Notes: a model not told the origin generated them from the letters alone. DNA of 64,000 bases from Streptomyces sp. NBC_00237 (GCF_026342435.1 NZ_JAPEMT010000001.1:919993-983992); one strand, 5' to 3'; numbered from the stretch's first letter, positions 8,130-17,294 are shown. A program made the numbers and translations.

Positions 8130-9743
8130 ATGACATCAGCACCCCCGTCGGGGACTCCCGCAGCGTCTCCGATATCCGCCGCAGCACCCGTGACAGCACC
8201 TGCCGCCGAAGCGCCCGCCCCCGGGGACCGCCGTCGCTGGTTCGCGCTCGCCATCGTGATGACCGCCGCCTTCATGGACCTGGTCGACGTCACCATCGTC
8301 AACATCGCCATCCCCAGCATCCAGGGCAGTCTGGGTGCGACCTTCAGTGCCATCCAGTGGATCACCGCCGGTTACGCGCTCGCGTTCGCGGCGGGGCTCA
8401 TCACGGGCGGCAGGCTCGGCGACATCTACGGCCGCAAGCGGCTGTTCCTCATCGGCATGGGCGGCTTCACCGTCGCCTCCGCGCTCTGCGGCTTCGCCGC
8501 GAACCCGGACGTCCTGGTCGCCTCCCGCATCCTCCAGGGCGCGACGGCGGCGCTGATGGTCCCGCAGGTCCTCTCGATCGTGCACGCCACCTTCCCCGCC
8601 CACGAGCGGGGCAAGGTCTTCGGACTGTTCGGCGCGATCGTCGGCCTCGGCGCGGTGACCGGGCCGCTGCTGGGCGCGCTGCTCACCGAGTGGAACCTCT
8701 TCGGCCTCGAATGGCGTCCGATCTTCCTGATCAACCTGCCCGTCGGCATCGCGGGTCTGATCCTGGGCAGCAAGTTCATCACGGAGTCCAAGGCACCGCG
8801 CGCGCTGAAGCTGGACCTGCCGGGTGTCGCCCTGGTCGTGCTGGGTCTGCTCGCGCTGATCTACCCGCTGACCCGGGGCCGCGAGCTGGACTGGCCGCTG
8901 TGGGGCTACCTGTCGATGGCGGGCAGCCTGGTGATCCTGGTCCTGTTCGTGGTGTACGAGCGGTGGAAGACCCGCCGTGACGGGTCGCCGCTGGTGGAGC
9001 TGTCGCTGTTCAAGGTGAAGAGCTTCGCGGCGGGCATCGCCGTACAGCTGACCTTCGGTGTCTTCAGCGGCATCTTCTTCATGGTGTGGACGCTGTACAT
9101 GCAGATCGGCCTCGGCTGGAGCGCGCTGCGGGCGGGCGTCACCGGCATCCCGTTCTCGATCGCCGTCTCGGTGGCGGCGGGCATCTCCGTGCAGAAGCTG
9201 GTACCGCGCTTCGGGCGCAAGGTGCTCCAGGCGGGCGCGCTGACCATGGCGACGGGACTCCTGCTCTACATCTGGGAGGCCAACCACTTCGGTGCGCAGA
9301 TCTCCTCCTGGCAGATGGCGCTGCCGCTGATCGTCATGGGCCTCGGCATGGGACTGATCGTCGCGCCTTTGACGGACGCGGTGCTGTCCGAGGTGCCCAA
9401 GGAGCACGCGGGCTCGGCCTCGGGCCTGATCAACACGACCGGCCAGACCGGCAACGCGTTCGGCATCGGCCTGGTGTCCGTGGTCTTCTTCGGGGTCATC
9501 GACACCAAGATGGAACTGGCGAAGGGCGCGAAGAGCGCGATCGGGCCCGCGTACGTGGACGCCTTCCAGAGCGCGCTGGGCTGGGTCGTCGGCGTACTGA
9601 TGGTGATCTTCCTGCTGATGTTCGCGCTCCCGAAGAAGACGGCGGGACACGAGGCACCGGAGGCGTCCCCGGGGGAGGACTCCGGTGACCTCGGTGCCGG
9701 TGAGCAGGACGGTATGCGGAAGGAGCCCGCTCTGACGGTCTGA
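8130..9743 (+). CDS. DHA2-family MFS exporter
   Basis: The 537-residue protein has a disordered Ala/Pro-rich N-terminus of about 35 residues, then a 14-helix transporter core. Landmarks are MDLVDVTIVNIAIPSIQGSL (helix 1 motif), GRLGDIYGRKRLF (motif A) and GLGAVTGPLLGALLTEW (motif C region), with a charged acidic tail. No clear ribosome-binding sequence precedes the ATG at 8130, so the transcript may be leaderless or nearly so. The regulator on the other side of the shared palindrome probably controls it. Substrate unknown. Confidence 0.85.
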   Translation: MTSAPPSGTPAASPISAAAPVTAPAAEAPAPGDRRRWFALAIVMTAAFMDLVDVTIVNIAIPSIQGSLGATFSAIQWITAGYALAFAAGLITGGRLGDIYGRKRLFLIGMGGFTVASALCGFAANPDVLVASRILQGATAALMVPQVLSIVHATFPAHERGKVFGLFGAIVGLGAVTGPLLGALLTEWNLFGLEWRPIFLINLPVGIAGLILGSKFITESKAPRALKLDLPGVALVVLGLLALIYPLTRGRELDWPLWGYLSMAGSLVILVLFVVYERWKTRRDGSPLVELSLFKVKSFAAGIAVQLTFGVFSGIFFMVWTLYMQIGLGWSALRAGVTGIPFSIAVSVAAGISVQKLVPRFGRKVLQAGALTMATGLLLYIWEANHFGAQISSWQMALPLIVMGLGMGLIVAPLTDAVLSEVPKEHAGSASGLINTTGQTGNAFGIGLVSVVFFGVIDTKMELAKGAKSAIGPAYVDAFQSALGWVVGVLMVIFLLMFALPKKTAGHEAPEASPGEDSGDLGAGEQDGMRKEPALTV

Positions 9744-9765
9744 CCGGCTGCGGCGGGAGTGCGGC

Positions 9766-9803
9766 GAGAAGCCCGCAGGGTCCTTGGACCCTGCGGGCTT
9801 CTC
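9766..9803. terminator. Perfect 18-bp terminator stem after the exporter gene
   Basis: Arms 9766-9783 and 9786-9803 are perfectly complementary (GAGAAGCCCGCAGGGTCC and its reverse) with only two bases between them, so the RNA loop will open a few pairs. It sits 23 bp after the exporter stop. Confidence 0.8.
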
Positions 9804-9895
9804 GTGTGTCCGGGGGGTGTCCGGCGGACCCTTTCCACCGGGACCAAAGTCCGTTCATGCCCGGATTGGGTCCGGATGTGTTTACTTGCCCTGAC

Positions 9896-9941
9896 GTTCG
9901 GGCGTACGCTGCCAGGGAAACCACAGGTTCGGGCATCGAAC
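9896..9941. promoter_or_regulatory. Repeated GTTCGGGC motifs upstream of the fructose operon
   Basis: GTTCGGGC occurs at 9896 and again at 9927, 31 bp apart. The second is part of the palindrome GTTCG-GGCAT-CGAAC (9927-9941), and a related inverted copy, GTTCATGCCCG, lies near 9853. They end 15 bp before the DeoR-type regulator start and are the best candidates for its operator. Confidence 0.45.
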
Positions 9942-9955
9942 GGACGTAAACCCCT

Positions 9956-10717
9956 ATGTACGCACCGGAACGCCAGCAGGAGATCCTCCGTCTCGCCCGT
10001 GAGGGCGGACGCGTCGACGTGCTGTCCCTGGCCGACACCTTCCAGGTCACCGCCGAGACCGTACGCCGCGACCTCAAGGCCCTCGACCGGGCCGGGCTGC
10101 TGCGCCGCGTGCACGGCGGCGCGATCCCCGTCGGACGGCTCGACTTCGAGCCCGACCTCGCCGAGCGCGAAGCCACCGCAGCCGACGAGAAGGACCGCAT
10201 CGCCCGGGCCGCCGCCGCCGAACTGCCCACCGAGGGCAGCGTCGTCCTGGACGCCGGCACGACGGCCGCCCGGCTCGCCGCGCTCTTCCCGCTGGAGTGC
10301 GACCTGACCGTCGTCACCCACTCCCTGCCGGTCGCGACCCGCCTCGCCGACCACCCGGGGATAGACCTCCACCTGGTCGGCGGCCGGGTCCGGCACCGTA
10401 CGCGCGCCGCCGTGGACGCCTGGGCGCTGCGGGCGTACGGCGAGATCCGCGCCGACGTCGTCTTCGTCGGGGCCAACGGCTTCTCCGTACGGCACGGCCT
10501 GACCACCCCCGACCTCGCCGAAGCGGCAGTGAAGCGGGCGGTGATCGCGGCGGCCCGCCGGGTCGTGCTGCTCGCCGACTCCGCCAAGCACGGGCAGGAG
10601 CACTTCGCGCGGTTCGGGGACCTCGCGGACGTGGACCTGCTGATCACCGACTCCGGGCTCAGCCCCGAGGACGCAGCCGCCATCGAGGCGGCCGGAACCG
10701 AAGTACAGCGGGTCTGA
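9956..10717 (+). CDS. fruR: DeoR family regulator of the fructose PTS operon
   Basis: The 253-residue protein has the DeoR HTH at residues 6-58 (RQQEILRLAREGGRVDVLSLADTFQVTAETVRRDLKALDRAG). The sugar-phosphate-sensing DeoRC domain follows (SVVLDAGTTAARLA, VVTHSLPVA, LVGGRVRHRT, VFVGANGFSVRHGLTTPDLAEAAVKRAVI). It is the first gene ahead of fruK and fruA, separated from fruK by only 25 bp. The expected role is repression relieved by fructose 1-phosphate, inferred from family and context. The ATG at 9956 lacks a strong ribosome-binding sequence. Confidence 0.85.
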   Translation: MYAPERQQEILRLAREGGRVDVLSLADTFQVTAETVRRDLKALDRAGLLRRVHGGAIPVGRLDFEPDLAEREATAADEKDRIARAAAAELPTEGSVVLDAGTTAARLAALFPLECDLTVVTHSLPVATRLADHPGIDLHLVGGRVRHRTRAAVDAWALRAYGEIRADVVFVGANGFSVRHGLTTPDLAEAAVKRAVIAAARRVVLLADSAKHGQEHFARFGDLADVDLLITDSGLSPEDAAAIEAAGTEVQRV

Positions 10718-10753
10718 ACCATGTCTGAAACGGGTCTGAACCATGTCTGAAAC
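10710..10753 (+). repeat. 22-bp tandem duplication across the fruR stop and fruK start
   Basis: Two identical 22-bp units (10710-10731 and 10732-10753), each containing GGGTCTGAACC then ATGTCTGAAAC, lie head to tail. The first copy carries the fruR stop and a first ATG at 10721. The second carries the real fruK ATG at 10743. The first ATG reads nine codons and ends on a TGA at 10748-10750, overlapping the fruK start. Confidence 0.85.
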
Positions 10754-11714
10754 GAGTGCGCGCCCGATGATCCTGACCGTCACCCCCAACCCCAGCCTGG
10801 ACCGCACCTACGAAGTCCCCTCCCTGACGCGGGGTGAAGTGCTGCGGGCCACCTCCGACCGGATGGACCCCGGCGGCAAGGGCGTCAACGTCTCGCGCGC
10901 GGTCGCCGCCGCCGGACACGACACCCTCGCCGTGCTTCCCCTGGGCGGCGCCCCCGGCGCCCTCGTCGCGGAACTCCTGCGCGCGGAGGGCATCGCGGTC
11001 GCCCCTGTGCCGGTGGCGGGACAGACCCGTTCCAACATCTCCGTCGCCGAGCCCGACGGCGCCCTCACCAAGATCAACGCGGCGGGTCCCGAGCTGACCG
11101 CCGCGGAGTCCGAGGCGCTGCTCGCCACGGTGCGCGAGCACTCCGCCGCCGCCGGCTGGATCGCCTGCTGCGGCAGCCTCCCGCGCGGCCTCGCGCCCGA
11201 GTGGTACGCCGACCTGGTGGCACGCGCGCACCAGGCGGGGGCCAGGATCGCGCTCGACACCTCAGGGCCTTCGCTGCTCGCCGCACTGCGCGAGCGGCCG
11301 GACGTGGTCAAGCCGAACGCCGAAGAGCTCGCCGAAGCCGTCGAGCGACCGCTCACGACGGTCGGCGACGCGGTCGACGCGGCCCAGGCGCTGCGCGCGC
11401 TGGGCGCACGGTCGGTGCTCGCCAGCCTGGGCGCCGACGGGCAGCTCCTGGTGACGGAGTCCGGCACCTGGTTCGGCTCGGCCAAGGTCGATGTCGTACG
11501 GAGCAACGTCGGGGCGGGGGACGCCTCGCTCGCCGGGTTCCTGACGGCGGGGGGCGAGGGGCCCGAGGCCCTCGCTTCGGCGGTGGCGCACGGCGCGGCG
11601 GCGGTACGGCTGCCGGGCAGTGTGATGCCGACCCCGGCGGACCTGGACCCGGCTGCGGTGACCGTGACGGCGGACGTCCCGCTGGACCGCGTCCTGACGG
11701 AGCCCACGACATGA
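10743..11714 (+). CDS. fruK: 1-phosphofructokinase
   Basis: The 323-residue PfkB-family kinase converts fructose 1-phosphate made by the PTS to fructose 1,6-bisphosphate. It has the N-terminal TVTPNPSLDRTYEV, the substrate-binding MDPGGKGVNVSRAVAAAG around residue 40, KPNAEEL, and the ATP-site signature RSNVGAGDASLAGFL with the catalytic Asp near residue 258. The start at 10743 is the second of two ATGs produced by a 22-bp duplication; only this one is in frame. Its stop overlaps a small His-rich ORF in ATGA fashion, ahead of fruA. Confidence 0.92.
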   Translation: MSETSARPMILTVTPNPSLDRTYEVPSLTRGEVLRATSDRMDPGGKGVNVSRAVAAAGHDTLAVLPLGGAPGALVAELLRAEGIAVAPVPVAGQTRSNISVAEPDGALTKINAAGPELTAAESEALLATVREHSAAAGWIACCGSLPRGLAPEWYADLVARAHQAGARIALDTSGPSLLAALRERPDVVKPNAEELAEAVERPLTTVGDAVDAAQALRALGARSVLASLGADGQLLVTESGTWFGSAKVDVVRSNVGAGDASLAGFLTAGGEGPEALASAVAHGAAAVRLPGSVMPTPADLDPAAVTVTADVPLDRVLTEPTT

Positions 11715-11803
11715 CCGGCCCGCACCACGGCCACCACGGCCACCACGACTTCCCGCAGCCTGCCGCCCCCCTTCCCGCATCCGTGCAAAGGAGCCCGCGA
11801 TGA
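11711..11803 (+). CDS. Possible 30-residue His-rich leader peptide between fruK and fruA
   Basis: An ATG at 11711 overlaps the fruK stop (ATGA), and the reading frame ends in a TGA that overlaps the fruA ATG (ATGA again). The product starts MTGPHHGHHGHHDFPQPAAP and has seven histidines in residues 5-12. Exact 4-base overlaps at both ends are what coupled translation would produce. The His-rich part, however, comes from a short CCACGG repeat and could be chance. The fruA ribosome-binding sequence (AAAGGAG) lies within its last codons. Confidence 0.35.
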   Translation: MTGPHHGHHGHHDFPQPAAPLPASVQRSPR

Positions 11804-13839
11804 GCCAGATGATCACCGCGGACCTGGTCGACCTCGACCTGGCCGCCGACACCAAACAAGAGGCGACCCGGTCGCTCGCGACCCGGATGGTGGGGCTCGG
11901 CAGGGTCACCGACCTCGACGGTTTCCTCGCCGACGTGGCGGCGCGCGAGGCGCAGATGCCGACCGGCCTGGAGGGCGGCATCGGTATCCCGCACTGCCGC
12001 AGCGCGCACGTCACCGAGCCGACGCTCGCCTTCGGGCGCAGCGCGTCGGGCATCGACTTCGGCGCGGCGGACGGCCCGGCGGACCTGATCTTCCTGATCG
12101 CCGCCCCGGCGGGCGCGGACGACGCCCACCTGACGATCCTCTCCAGCCTGGCGCGGCACCTGATGAACACCGAGTTCACGGACGCGCTGCGGGCGGTGGG
12201 TGACGCGGAGTCGGCGGCGGCACTGATCAGGGGCGACGAGGCTCCGGCCGCACAGGCTGCGCGAGCACCAGCGCAGGAGCCTGCGGAAGCAACAGCACAG
12301 TCACCGGCACAGGCACCAGCACAGGAGCCCGCGCAGGCGGCTCCGCAAGCACCGGCACAGGAGGCCCCGGCCCCCTTCCGTATCGTCGCCGTCACCTCCT
12401 GTCCCACCGGCATCGCGCACACCTACATGGCCGCCGAAGCCCTCGAACAGGCGGGCAACGGCGACGGTGTGCAGCTCACCGTCGAGCCCCAGGGCTCGTC
12501 CGGCTTCACCCGCCTCGACCCGGCCGTCATCGCCGCCGCCGACGCGGTGATCTTCGCCCACGACGTGCCCGTACGGGACCGCGAGCGCTTCGCCGGGAAG
12601 CCGACCGTCGACGTCGGCGTGAAGGCGGGCATCAACCGTCCCCTCGAACTCATCGCGGAGGCCCGGGAGAAGGCCGCCAGGGGAGACGTCTCCGCAGCAC
12701 CTTCCAGGCGGAGCCCTGTAGAAGAGTCGGGGGACGCCGAGGAGAGCTACGGCGCGAAGCTCCGCACTTGGCTGATGAGCGGCGTGAGCTACATGGTGCC
12801 CTTCGTCGCGGCGGGCGGGCTGCTCATCGCCCTCGGCTTCGCGATAGGCGGGTACGGGATCAACAAGGCCCCGTCCGTCATCGAGCACTTCGCCTGGGCC
12901 GACCACACCAGCTGGGCCGCCCTGATGTTCCAGATCGGCGGACTCGCGTTCGGCTTCCTGGTGCCGGTGCTGGCGGGCTACATCGCGTACGGCATGGCCG
13001 ACAGGCCGGGGCTCGTGCCCGGCTTCGTCGGCGGCTCGATCGCCGTGGCCATCAACGCGGGCTTCCTCGGCGGTCTCGTCGCCGGTCTGCTCGCGGGCGG
13101 CACGGTGATGGCGATCCAGCGGGTCAGGATCCCGGCGGCCCTGCGCGGGATCATGCCGGTGGTCGTCATCCCGTTGATCTCCTCGATCGTCGTCGGCTTC
13201 CTGATGTTCCTGGTGATCGGCGAGCCGATCGCGAAGCTCCAGACCGCCCTCACCGACTGGCTCTCCAGCCTCTCCGGCACCAACGCGATCATCCTGGGCG
13301 TCATCCTCGGCTTGATGATGTGCTTCGACCTCGGCGGCCCGCTCAACAAGGTCGCGTACGCCTTCGCGGTCGGCGGCCTCGCCAACCCGAACGACGGCAG
13401 CCTCAAGGTCATGGCCGCCGTGATGGCCGCGGGCATGGTGCCTCCGCTGGCGATGGCGCTCGCCACCACGGTGCGCGGCAGGCTCTTCACCACGACGGAG
13501 CGCGAGAACGGCAAGGCCGCCTGGGTGCTCGGGGCGTCCTTCATCACCGAGGGCGCGATCCCCTTCGCAGCCGCCGACCCGTTGCGCGTCATCCCCGCCT
13601 CCATGGCGGGCGGCGCGGTCACCGGAGCGCTGTCGATGGCCTTCGAGAACACCCTGCGTGCCCCGCACGGCGGTGTGTTCGTGGTGCCGCTGATCGGCAA
13701 CCCGCTGCTGTACCTGGTGGCCATCGCCGCCGGTGTGGGCGTCACCACGGGACTCGTCATCCTCCTCAAGGGGATGCGCAAGCAGCCGGAGGCCGCGCCC
13801 GCGCGGAAGACCGAGGAGAAGGCGCCCGTCGCCGCCTGA
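11800..13839 (+). CDS. fruA: PTS fructose transporter, fused EIIABC
   Basis: The 679-residue membrane protein imports and phosphorylates fructose at position 1. Domain order is EIIA (1-145, phospho-His H65 in GIGIPHCRS), an Ala/Pro/Gln linker (148-191), EIIB (193-300, phospho-Cys C201 in VAVTSCPTGIAHTYMAAEAL), then EIIC (about 320-665) with the membrane helices and the fructose-family GASFITEGAIPFA. AAAGGAG precedes the ATG. It is the last gene of the fruR-fruK-fruA unit, followed by a hairpin at 13878. The linker is built from repeated APAQE-like units, another case of local repeat expansion in this window. Confidence 0.93.
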   Translation: MSQMITADLVDLDLAADTKQEATRSLATRMVGLGRVTDLDGFLADVAAREAQMPTGLEGGIGIPHCRSAHVTEPTLAFGRSASGIDFGAADGPADLIFLIAAPAGADDAHLTILSSLARHLMNTEFTDALRAVGDAESAAALIRGDEAPAAQAARAPAQEPAEATAQSPAQAPAQEPAQAAPQAPAQEAPAPFRIVAVTSCPTGIAHTYMAAEALEQAGNGDGVQLTVEPQGSSGFTRLDPAVIAAADAVIFAHDVPVRDRERFAGKPTVDVGVKAGINRPLELIAEAREKAARGDVSAAPSRRSPVEESGDAEESYGAKLRTWLMSGVSYMVPFVAAGGLLIALGFAIGGYGINKAPSVIEHFAWADHTSWAALMFQIGGLAFGFLVPVLAGYIAYGMADRPGLVPGFVGGSIAVAINAGFLGGLVAGLLAGGTVMAIQRVRIPAALRGIMPVVVIPLISSIVVGFLMFLVIGEPIAKLQTALTDWLSSLSGTNAIILGVILGLMMCFDLGGPLNKVAYAFAVGGLANPNDGSLKVMAAVMAAGMVPPLAMALATTVRGRLFTTTERENGKAAWVLGASFITEGAIPFAAADPLRVIPASMAGGAVTGALSMAFENTLRAPHGGVFVVPLIGNPLLYLVAIAAGVGVTTGLVILLKGMRKQPEAAPARKTEEKAPVAA

Positions 13840-13868
13840 TTCCGTACCGCCCAGTAGTTGACCTTCGA

Positions 13869-14666
13869 TCACCGCACCCGCCCGCGAAGCCCCATCGCTT
13901 CGCGGGCGGTGTTCTTGTCCGCGTACACCTCGCACATGTGGCGGCCGTCCGGGGTCGCCGTGTGCTCGACCTCCCAGAGGCTGAACTCGCTGCCGTCCAT
14001 CAGCAGGAACGCGTGCTCGTACAGCGTGAAGCCCACGTCCCTTCCCTTGACGCGGCACTGCCGCCCGCACACCTGCGTGATCTCGTGCGCCAGGGCGTCC
14101 ATGAGCAGCCTGGCCGTCTCCTCGCCCGGACGGTTCGCGTTCTCCGCGCGGCGCAGGACCCGGCGCGCGTGGTCGGCGGAGTCGTCGGGCACGAAGGAGC
14201 GCCGGGTCTCCGGGCCGGGCCGGGCGAGGAGGGTGGTGAGGGCGTCGGGCTCCTCCTCCGCGTACTCCGGGCACTCGGGGAACATCGGCAGCTCCTCGGG
14301 GTGCGAACCGCCGCGCTGCGCGAGCCGGTTCGCGGCGAGCCTGGCCTCGTCGACGTCCGTGTACAGCTCGTGCTGGACGTGACGGTCGCGCCCCGCGTTG
14401 TGCACCAGCTCCCACAGGGTGAGCGGCGACCCGTCGGCGAGCAGGAACGTGTGCCGGTGCAGGGAGCGGCGCAGGCCGGAACTGTGGTGGGATGAGCGCA
14501 GTGAGGAGTTGTGCGCCAGCGTCGACTGGAGCCGCTCGACCGTCTCGTCGGGCAGGTCGAAGGAGTTCAGGGCACGGCCCAGGAGCCGGCCGAGGTGCTC
14601 CTCGGTGGTTTCGAGGCCATCGTGCTCGTCGAGGCCGTCGCTCTCGTGCTCGTACGGATCGTTCAA
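13869..14666 (-). CDS. DUF6227-like conserved protein of unknown function
   Basis: The 265-residue soluble protein has two similar halves. Each contains a LLADGS/LLMDGS strand, a WELVH or WEVEH motif, and a following YTDVDEARLAANRL or YADKNTAREAMGL helix, so it looks like an internal duplication. The start is the TTG at 14666 (MNDPYEHESDG), with GGAGAAG directly upstream; no ATG or GTG fits as well. I recognise it as the Streptomyces-restricted DUF6227-type family from memory. Nothing indicates a catalytic site. It is convergent with fruA and shares its terminator. Confidence 0.65.
   Translation of the reverse strand: MNDPYEHESDGLDEHDGLETTEEHLGRLLGRALNSFDLPDETVERLQSTLAHNSSLRSSHHSSGLRRSLHRHTFLLADGSPLTLWELVHNAGRDRHVQHELYTDVDEARLAANRLAQRGGSHPEELPMFPECPEYAEEEPDALTTLLARPGPETRRSFVPDDSADHARRVLRRAENANRPGEETARLLMDALAHEITQVCGRQCRVKGRDVGFTLYEHAFLLMDGSEFSLWEVEHTATPDGRHMCEVYADKNTAREAMGLRGRVR
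13878..13909. terminator. Shared terminator hairpin, fruA / DUF6227-like gene
   Basis: CCGCCCGCGAAGC (13878-13890) and its exact complement (13897-13909) form a 13-bp stem with a 6-base loop. It lies within the 3' end of the minus-strand gene, between convergent transcripts. Confidence 0.7.
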
Positions 14667-14815
14667 GGCTTCTCCAGGCCGTCGCCGCGTGTAACGCTCT
14701 CGGAACTCAACGTAGCCGGTGGGTCTGACATCGCGCCCTGGAACGGCACTTATTTGCCAGTGAACGAAGGGCGATGTCCGAGAGGTTCCCGCAAACCGCC
14801 CCCGAAATACCCCAG

Positions 14816-15931
14816 TTACCCGGCTTGGCCCGCCCCGGGGTAGAGATCCTGGTATGCGGGGAACACCCCGCCGGGCCCTTCGACGCCCTCCGCCGCCCGC
14901 ACCGCCTTCACGATCGCCCGCGTCACCGTGTCCGCACCCGCCGCGAGCACCTCGTTCAGGGCGATGGCCGTCAACTGTGCGGCGAATTCCGCGGGGTGCT
15001 CGCCCGTGAGCAGGGGCGACGCCCCCGTGGACAGGGCGAAGACGGTGTCGCCGTCCGTCAGCTGGTGCACCGGACGCAGGGCGCGCGCGAAGCCGTCGTG
15101 CGAGGTGCCCGCCAGCTTGTGCGCCTGCGCGCGGGTGAGCGTGGCGTCGGTGGCGACGACCGCGAGGGTGGTGTTCAGCGGGGGGTGCACGGAGGCGGCG
15201 TACCGTCGCGCGGATTCCTCGCGCGCCTCCTGGGTGCGACGTACCGCCTCCCGGTGCGCCTCCTCGCGCGGGTACGTGACAGGGCCCTGGAGGTACTCCC
15301 CGTACAGCACGCCCGTCAGCGGGTCGACGGGCGAGCCCGCGGCGTTCACCACCACCAGAGCCGCCACCGTCACCCCCGAGTCCAGCCGTACGCTCGCGGT
15401 GCCCACGCCACCCTTGAGGCCGCCCGCCACGGCACCCGTACCGGCGCCCACCGCACCCTGTGCGACCGGGGCACCAGGCGTGGTGCTCGCGGCGTCCTCC
15501 ACGGCGGCGCGTCCCGTCGCCGCGTCCGGCCTGGATCGCCAGTCGCCGCCGCGCCCCAGGTCGAAGAGGCAGGCGGCGGGGACCACCGGCACCACCTGCG
15601 CGGGGTCGAGCCCTATCCGGTAGCCGCGCCGCTGTTCCTCCAGCCAGGCCACCACCCCGGACGCCGCGTCGAGCCCGTACGCGCTGCCGCCCGTGAGGAC
15701 GATCGCGTCGGTGCGCTGCACCAGGTTGCGCGGGTCCAGGGCGTCCGTCTCGCGGGTGCCGGGACCTCCGCCCCGTACGTCCACGGCGGCGGTGAAACCG
15801 CCCTCCGGGGCGAGCACGACCGTGCTTCCCGACAGTGCGAGCGCGCCCTTCGCGCGCGCGTGGCCGACCCGCAGTCCTGCCACGTCGGTCAGAGCGTCGT
15901 TCGTTCCGGGCTTTCCGCCGAGGTCTCCCAT
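14816..15931 (-). CDS. P1 family peptidase (DmpA/L-aminopeptidase-D-esterase type)
   Basis: The 371-residue protein matches the P1/S58 fold of DmpA aminopeptidase. Landmarks are GLRVGHARA, the signature LTGGSAYGLDAASGVVAWLEE, GAVGAGTGAVAGGLKGGVGTAS, and LNTTLAVVATDA, where the precursor is cleaved and a new N-terminal nucleophile (Thr here) is released. DmpA members remove N-terminal D- or L-residues or hydrolyse beta-peptides and amides; the specificity here is unknown. Start ATG at 15931, with AGG-rich sequence upstream. It lies 37 bp after the LtrA gene on the same strand. Confidence 0.85.
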   Translation of the reverse strand: MGDLGGKPGTNDALTDVAGLRVGHARAKGALALSGSTVVLAPEGGFTAAVDVRGGGPGTRETDALDPRNLVQRTDAIVLTGGSAYGLDAASGVVAWLEEQRRGYRIGLDPAQVVPVVPAACLFDLGRGGDWRSRPDAATGRAAVEDAASTTPGAPVAQGAVGAGTGAVAGGLKGGVGTASVRLDSGVTVAALVVVNAAGSPVDPLTGVLYGEYLQGPVTYPREEAHREAVRRTQEAREESARRYAASVHPPLNTTLAVVATDATLTRAQAHKLAGTSHDGFARALRPVHQLTDGDTVFALSTGASPLLTGEHPAEFAAQLTAIALNEVLAAGADTVTRAIVKAVRAAEGVEGPGGVFPAYQDLYPGAGQAG

Positions 15932-15968
15932 GGACCCTGCGTATCACGCGACGTGCGGCGTGAGGAGG

Positions 15969-17168
15969 TCAGGTGAGCTGCGGGGTGCGCAGGCTCGCAC
16001 TGTCCGGCCGGTTCGACAGCAGCACGCCGACCGTGACGGCGACCGCCATGACGATGCCCGCCGCGAGCACTCCCCAGATGCCGAGGAAGGTGCAGGCGAG
16101 CACCAGCACGACCGTGACCGGCATCAGCGCCTTCTCGGCCGCGTCCCGCTTGAAGTGCCGGGCCTGGAGGAGCCAGCAGGTGAACAGGAAGAGCGCGGTG
16201 GGCACCGTCACCGCGGCGGCGGCCGTGACGGAGGAGATGTGCGCCTCGCCGGTGTCCTGTTCGACGGCGACCTCGATTCCCGCTCCGATCGCCGCCGCCG
16301 AGGCGAGGATGAAGAAGTGCCCGTAACCCCATTGGAGGGCCCGTTTCATGGAGGTCAGCCGCTCGTGGGCGGGTGAGGAGAAGTAGATCCACCAGGCGGC
16401 GAACACGATGAGCAGGCCGCCACCGGCGATGGCGAGCAGCTCACCCAGCTCGTCGCGCTCGTCCAGGCCCTTCTGCACGGCGATCGTGGCGGCGGTGATC
16501 GACTCGCCCAGCACGATGATGGTGAACAGGCTGTAGCGCTCGGCGATGTGGTGCGGGTGCCAGGAGGTGCGGAAGCCCTTCTCGGCGAGCGGCGGCACGC
16601 TCAGCTCGGCCAGCACCAGTACCGCGAAGAGGTACGGACGGGCCCCGTCCGGCAGGAAGATCACGGCGACCCAGCCGACTTGGCAGATCGCGAGACCGAG
16701 CGCGTACTTCAGCGCCATGGACCGTTCGGCACCGGTGTTGTGCCGGGCGACCCGCAGCCACTGGAAGGTCATCGCCAGCCGCATCACGACGTACCCGATG
16801 ATGCCGATGGTCCAGTCGCCGTTGTCGAAAGCACGCGGGATCCCGGCGGCGAACACCAGGATGCCCGCGATCTGCACCAGTACGGCGACCCGGTAGAACA
16901 CGTCGTCGTTGTCGTAGGCCGAGGCGAACCAGGTGAAGTTCATCCACGCCCACCAGATGGCGAAGAAGACGAGGAAGTAGCCGAGCACACCGGAGGCGAT
17001 ATGGGCCTCCGCGTCGGCGTGCACCAGGCGCGCACCGGCCTGGGCGACGGCGACCACGAAACACAGGTCGAAGAACAGCTCCAGCGCTGTCGCGGCGCGG
17101 TGTCCCTCCTCGGGACTGCGCGACGTCATCCGGCGCAGCAGGCCGGTGGGTGCGGTCGGATGGCTCAT
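15969..17168 (-). CDS. Low-temperature-requirement protein A (LtrA) family membrane protein
   Basis: The 399-residue protein has about 12 hydrophobic segments and the two family signatures: ALELFFDLCFVVAVAQAGARL near residue 27, and HHIAERYSLFTIIVLGES near residue 210. The family is named from Listeria; its molecular function is unknown. The ATG at 17168 gives a normal length, although its ribosome-binding sequence is weak. It is divergent from pflB across 321 bp, and the Rex-type site at 17295 lies within reach of both promoters, so co-regulation is possible. Confidence 0.85.
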   Translation of the reverse strand: MSHPTAPTGLLRRMTSRSPEEGHRAATALELFFDLCFVVAVAQAGARLVHADAEAHIASGVLGYFLVFFAIWWAWMNFTWFASAYDNDDVFYRVAVLVQIAGILVFAAGIPRAFDNGDWTIGIIGYVVMRLAMTFQWLRVARHNTGAERSMALKYALGLAICQVGWVAVIFLPDGARPYLFAVLVLAELSVPPLAEKGFRTSWHPHHIAERYSLFTIIVLGESITAATIAVQKGLDERDELGELLAIAGGGLLIVFAAWWIYFSSPAHERLTSMKRALQWGYGHFFILASAAAIGAGIEVAVEQDTGEAHISSVTAAAAVTVPTALFLFTCWLLQARHFKRDAAEKALMPVTVVLVLACTFLGIWGVLAAGIVMAVAVTVGVLLSNRPDSASLRTPQLT

Positions 17169-17294
17169 ACGTACCAAGAGACCAGAGGCGGCCGTCGTGC
17201 GCGCGCGGAAGCGGTCCGGCGGGGGGCGGCGGGAGCGGCCTGGGGCGGTCGGGGGAGTCGCTCGCGTACGTGCTCCGTACGCGCCGGACATTCT

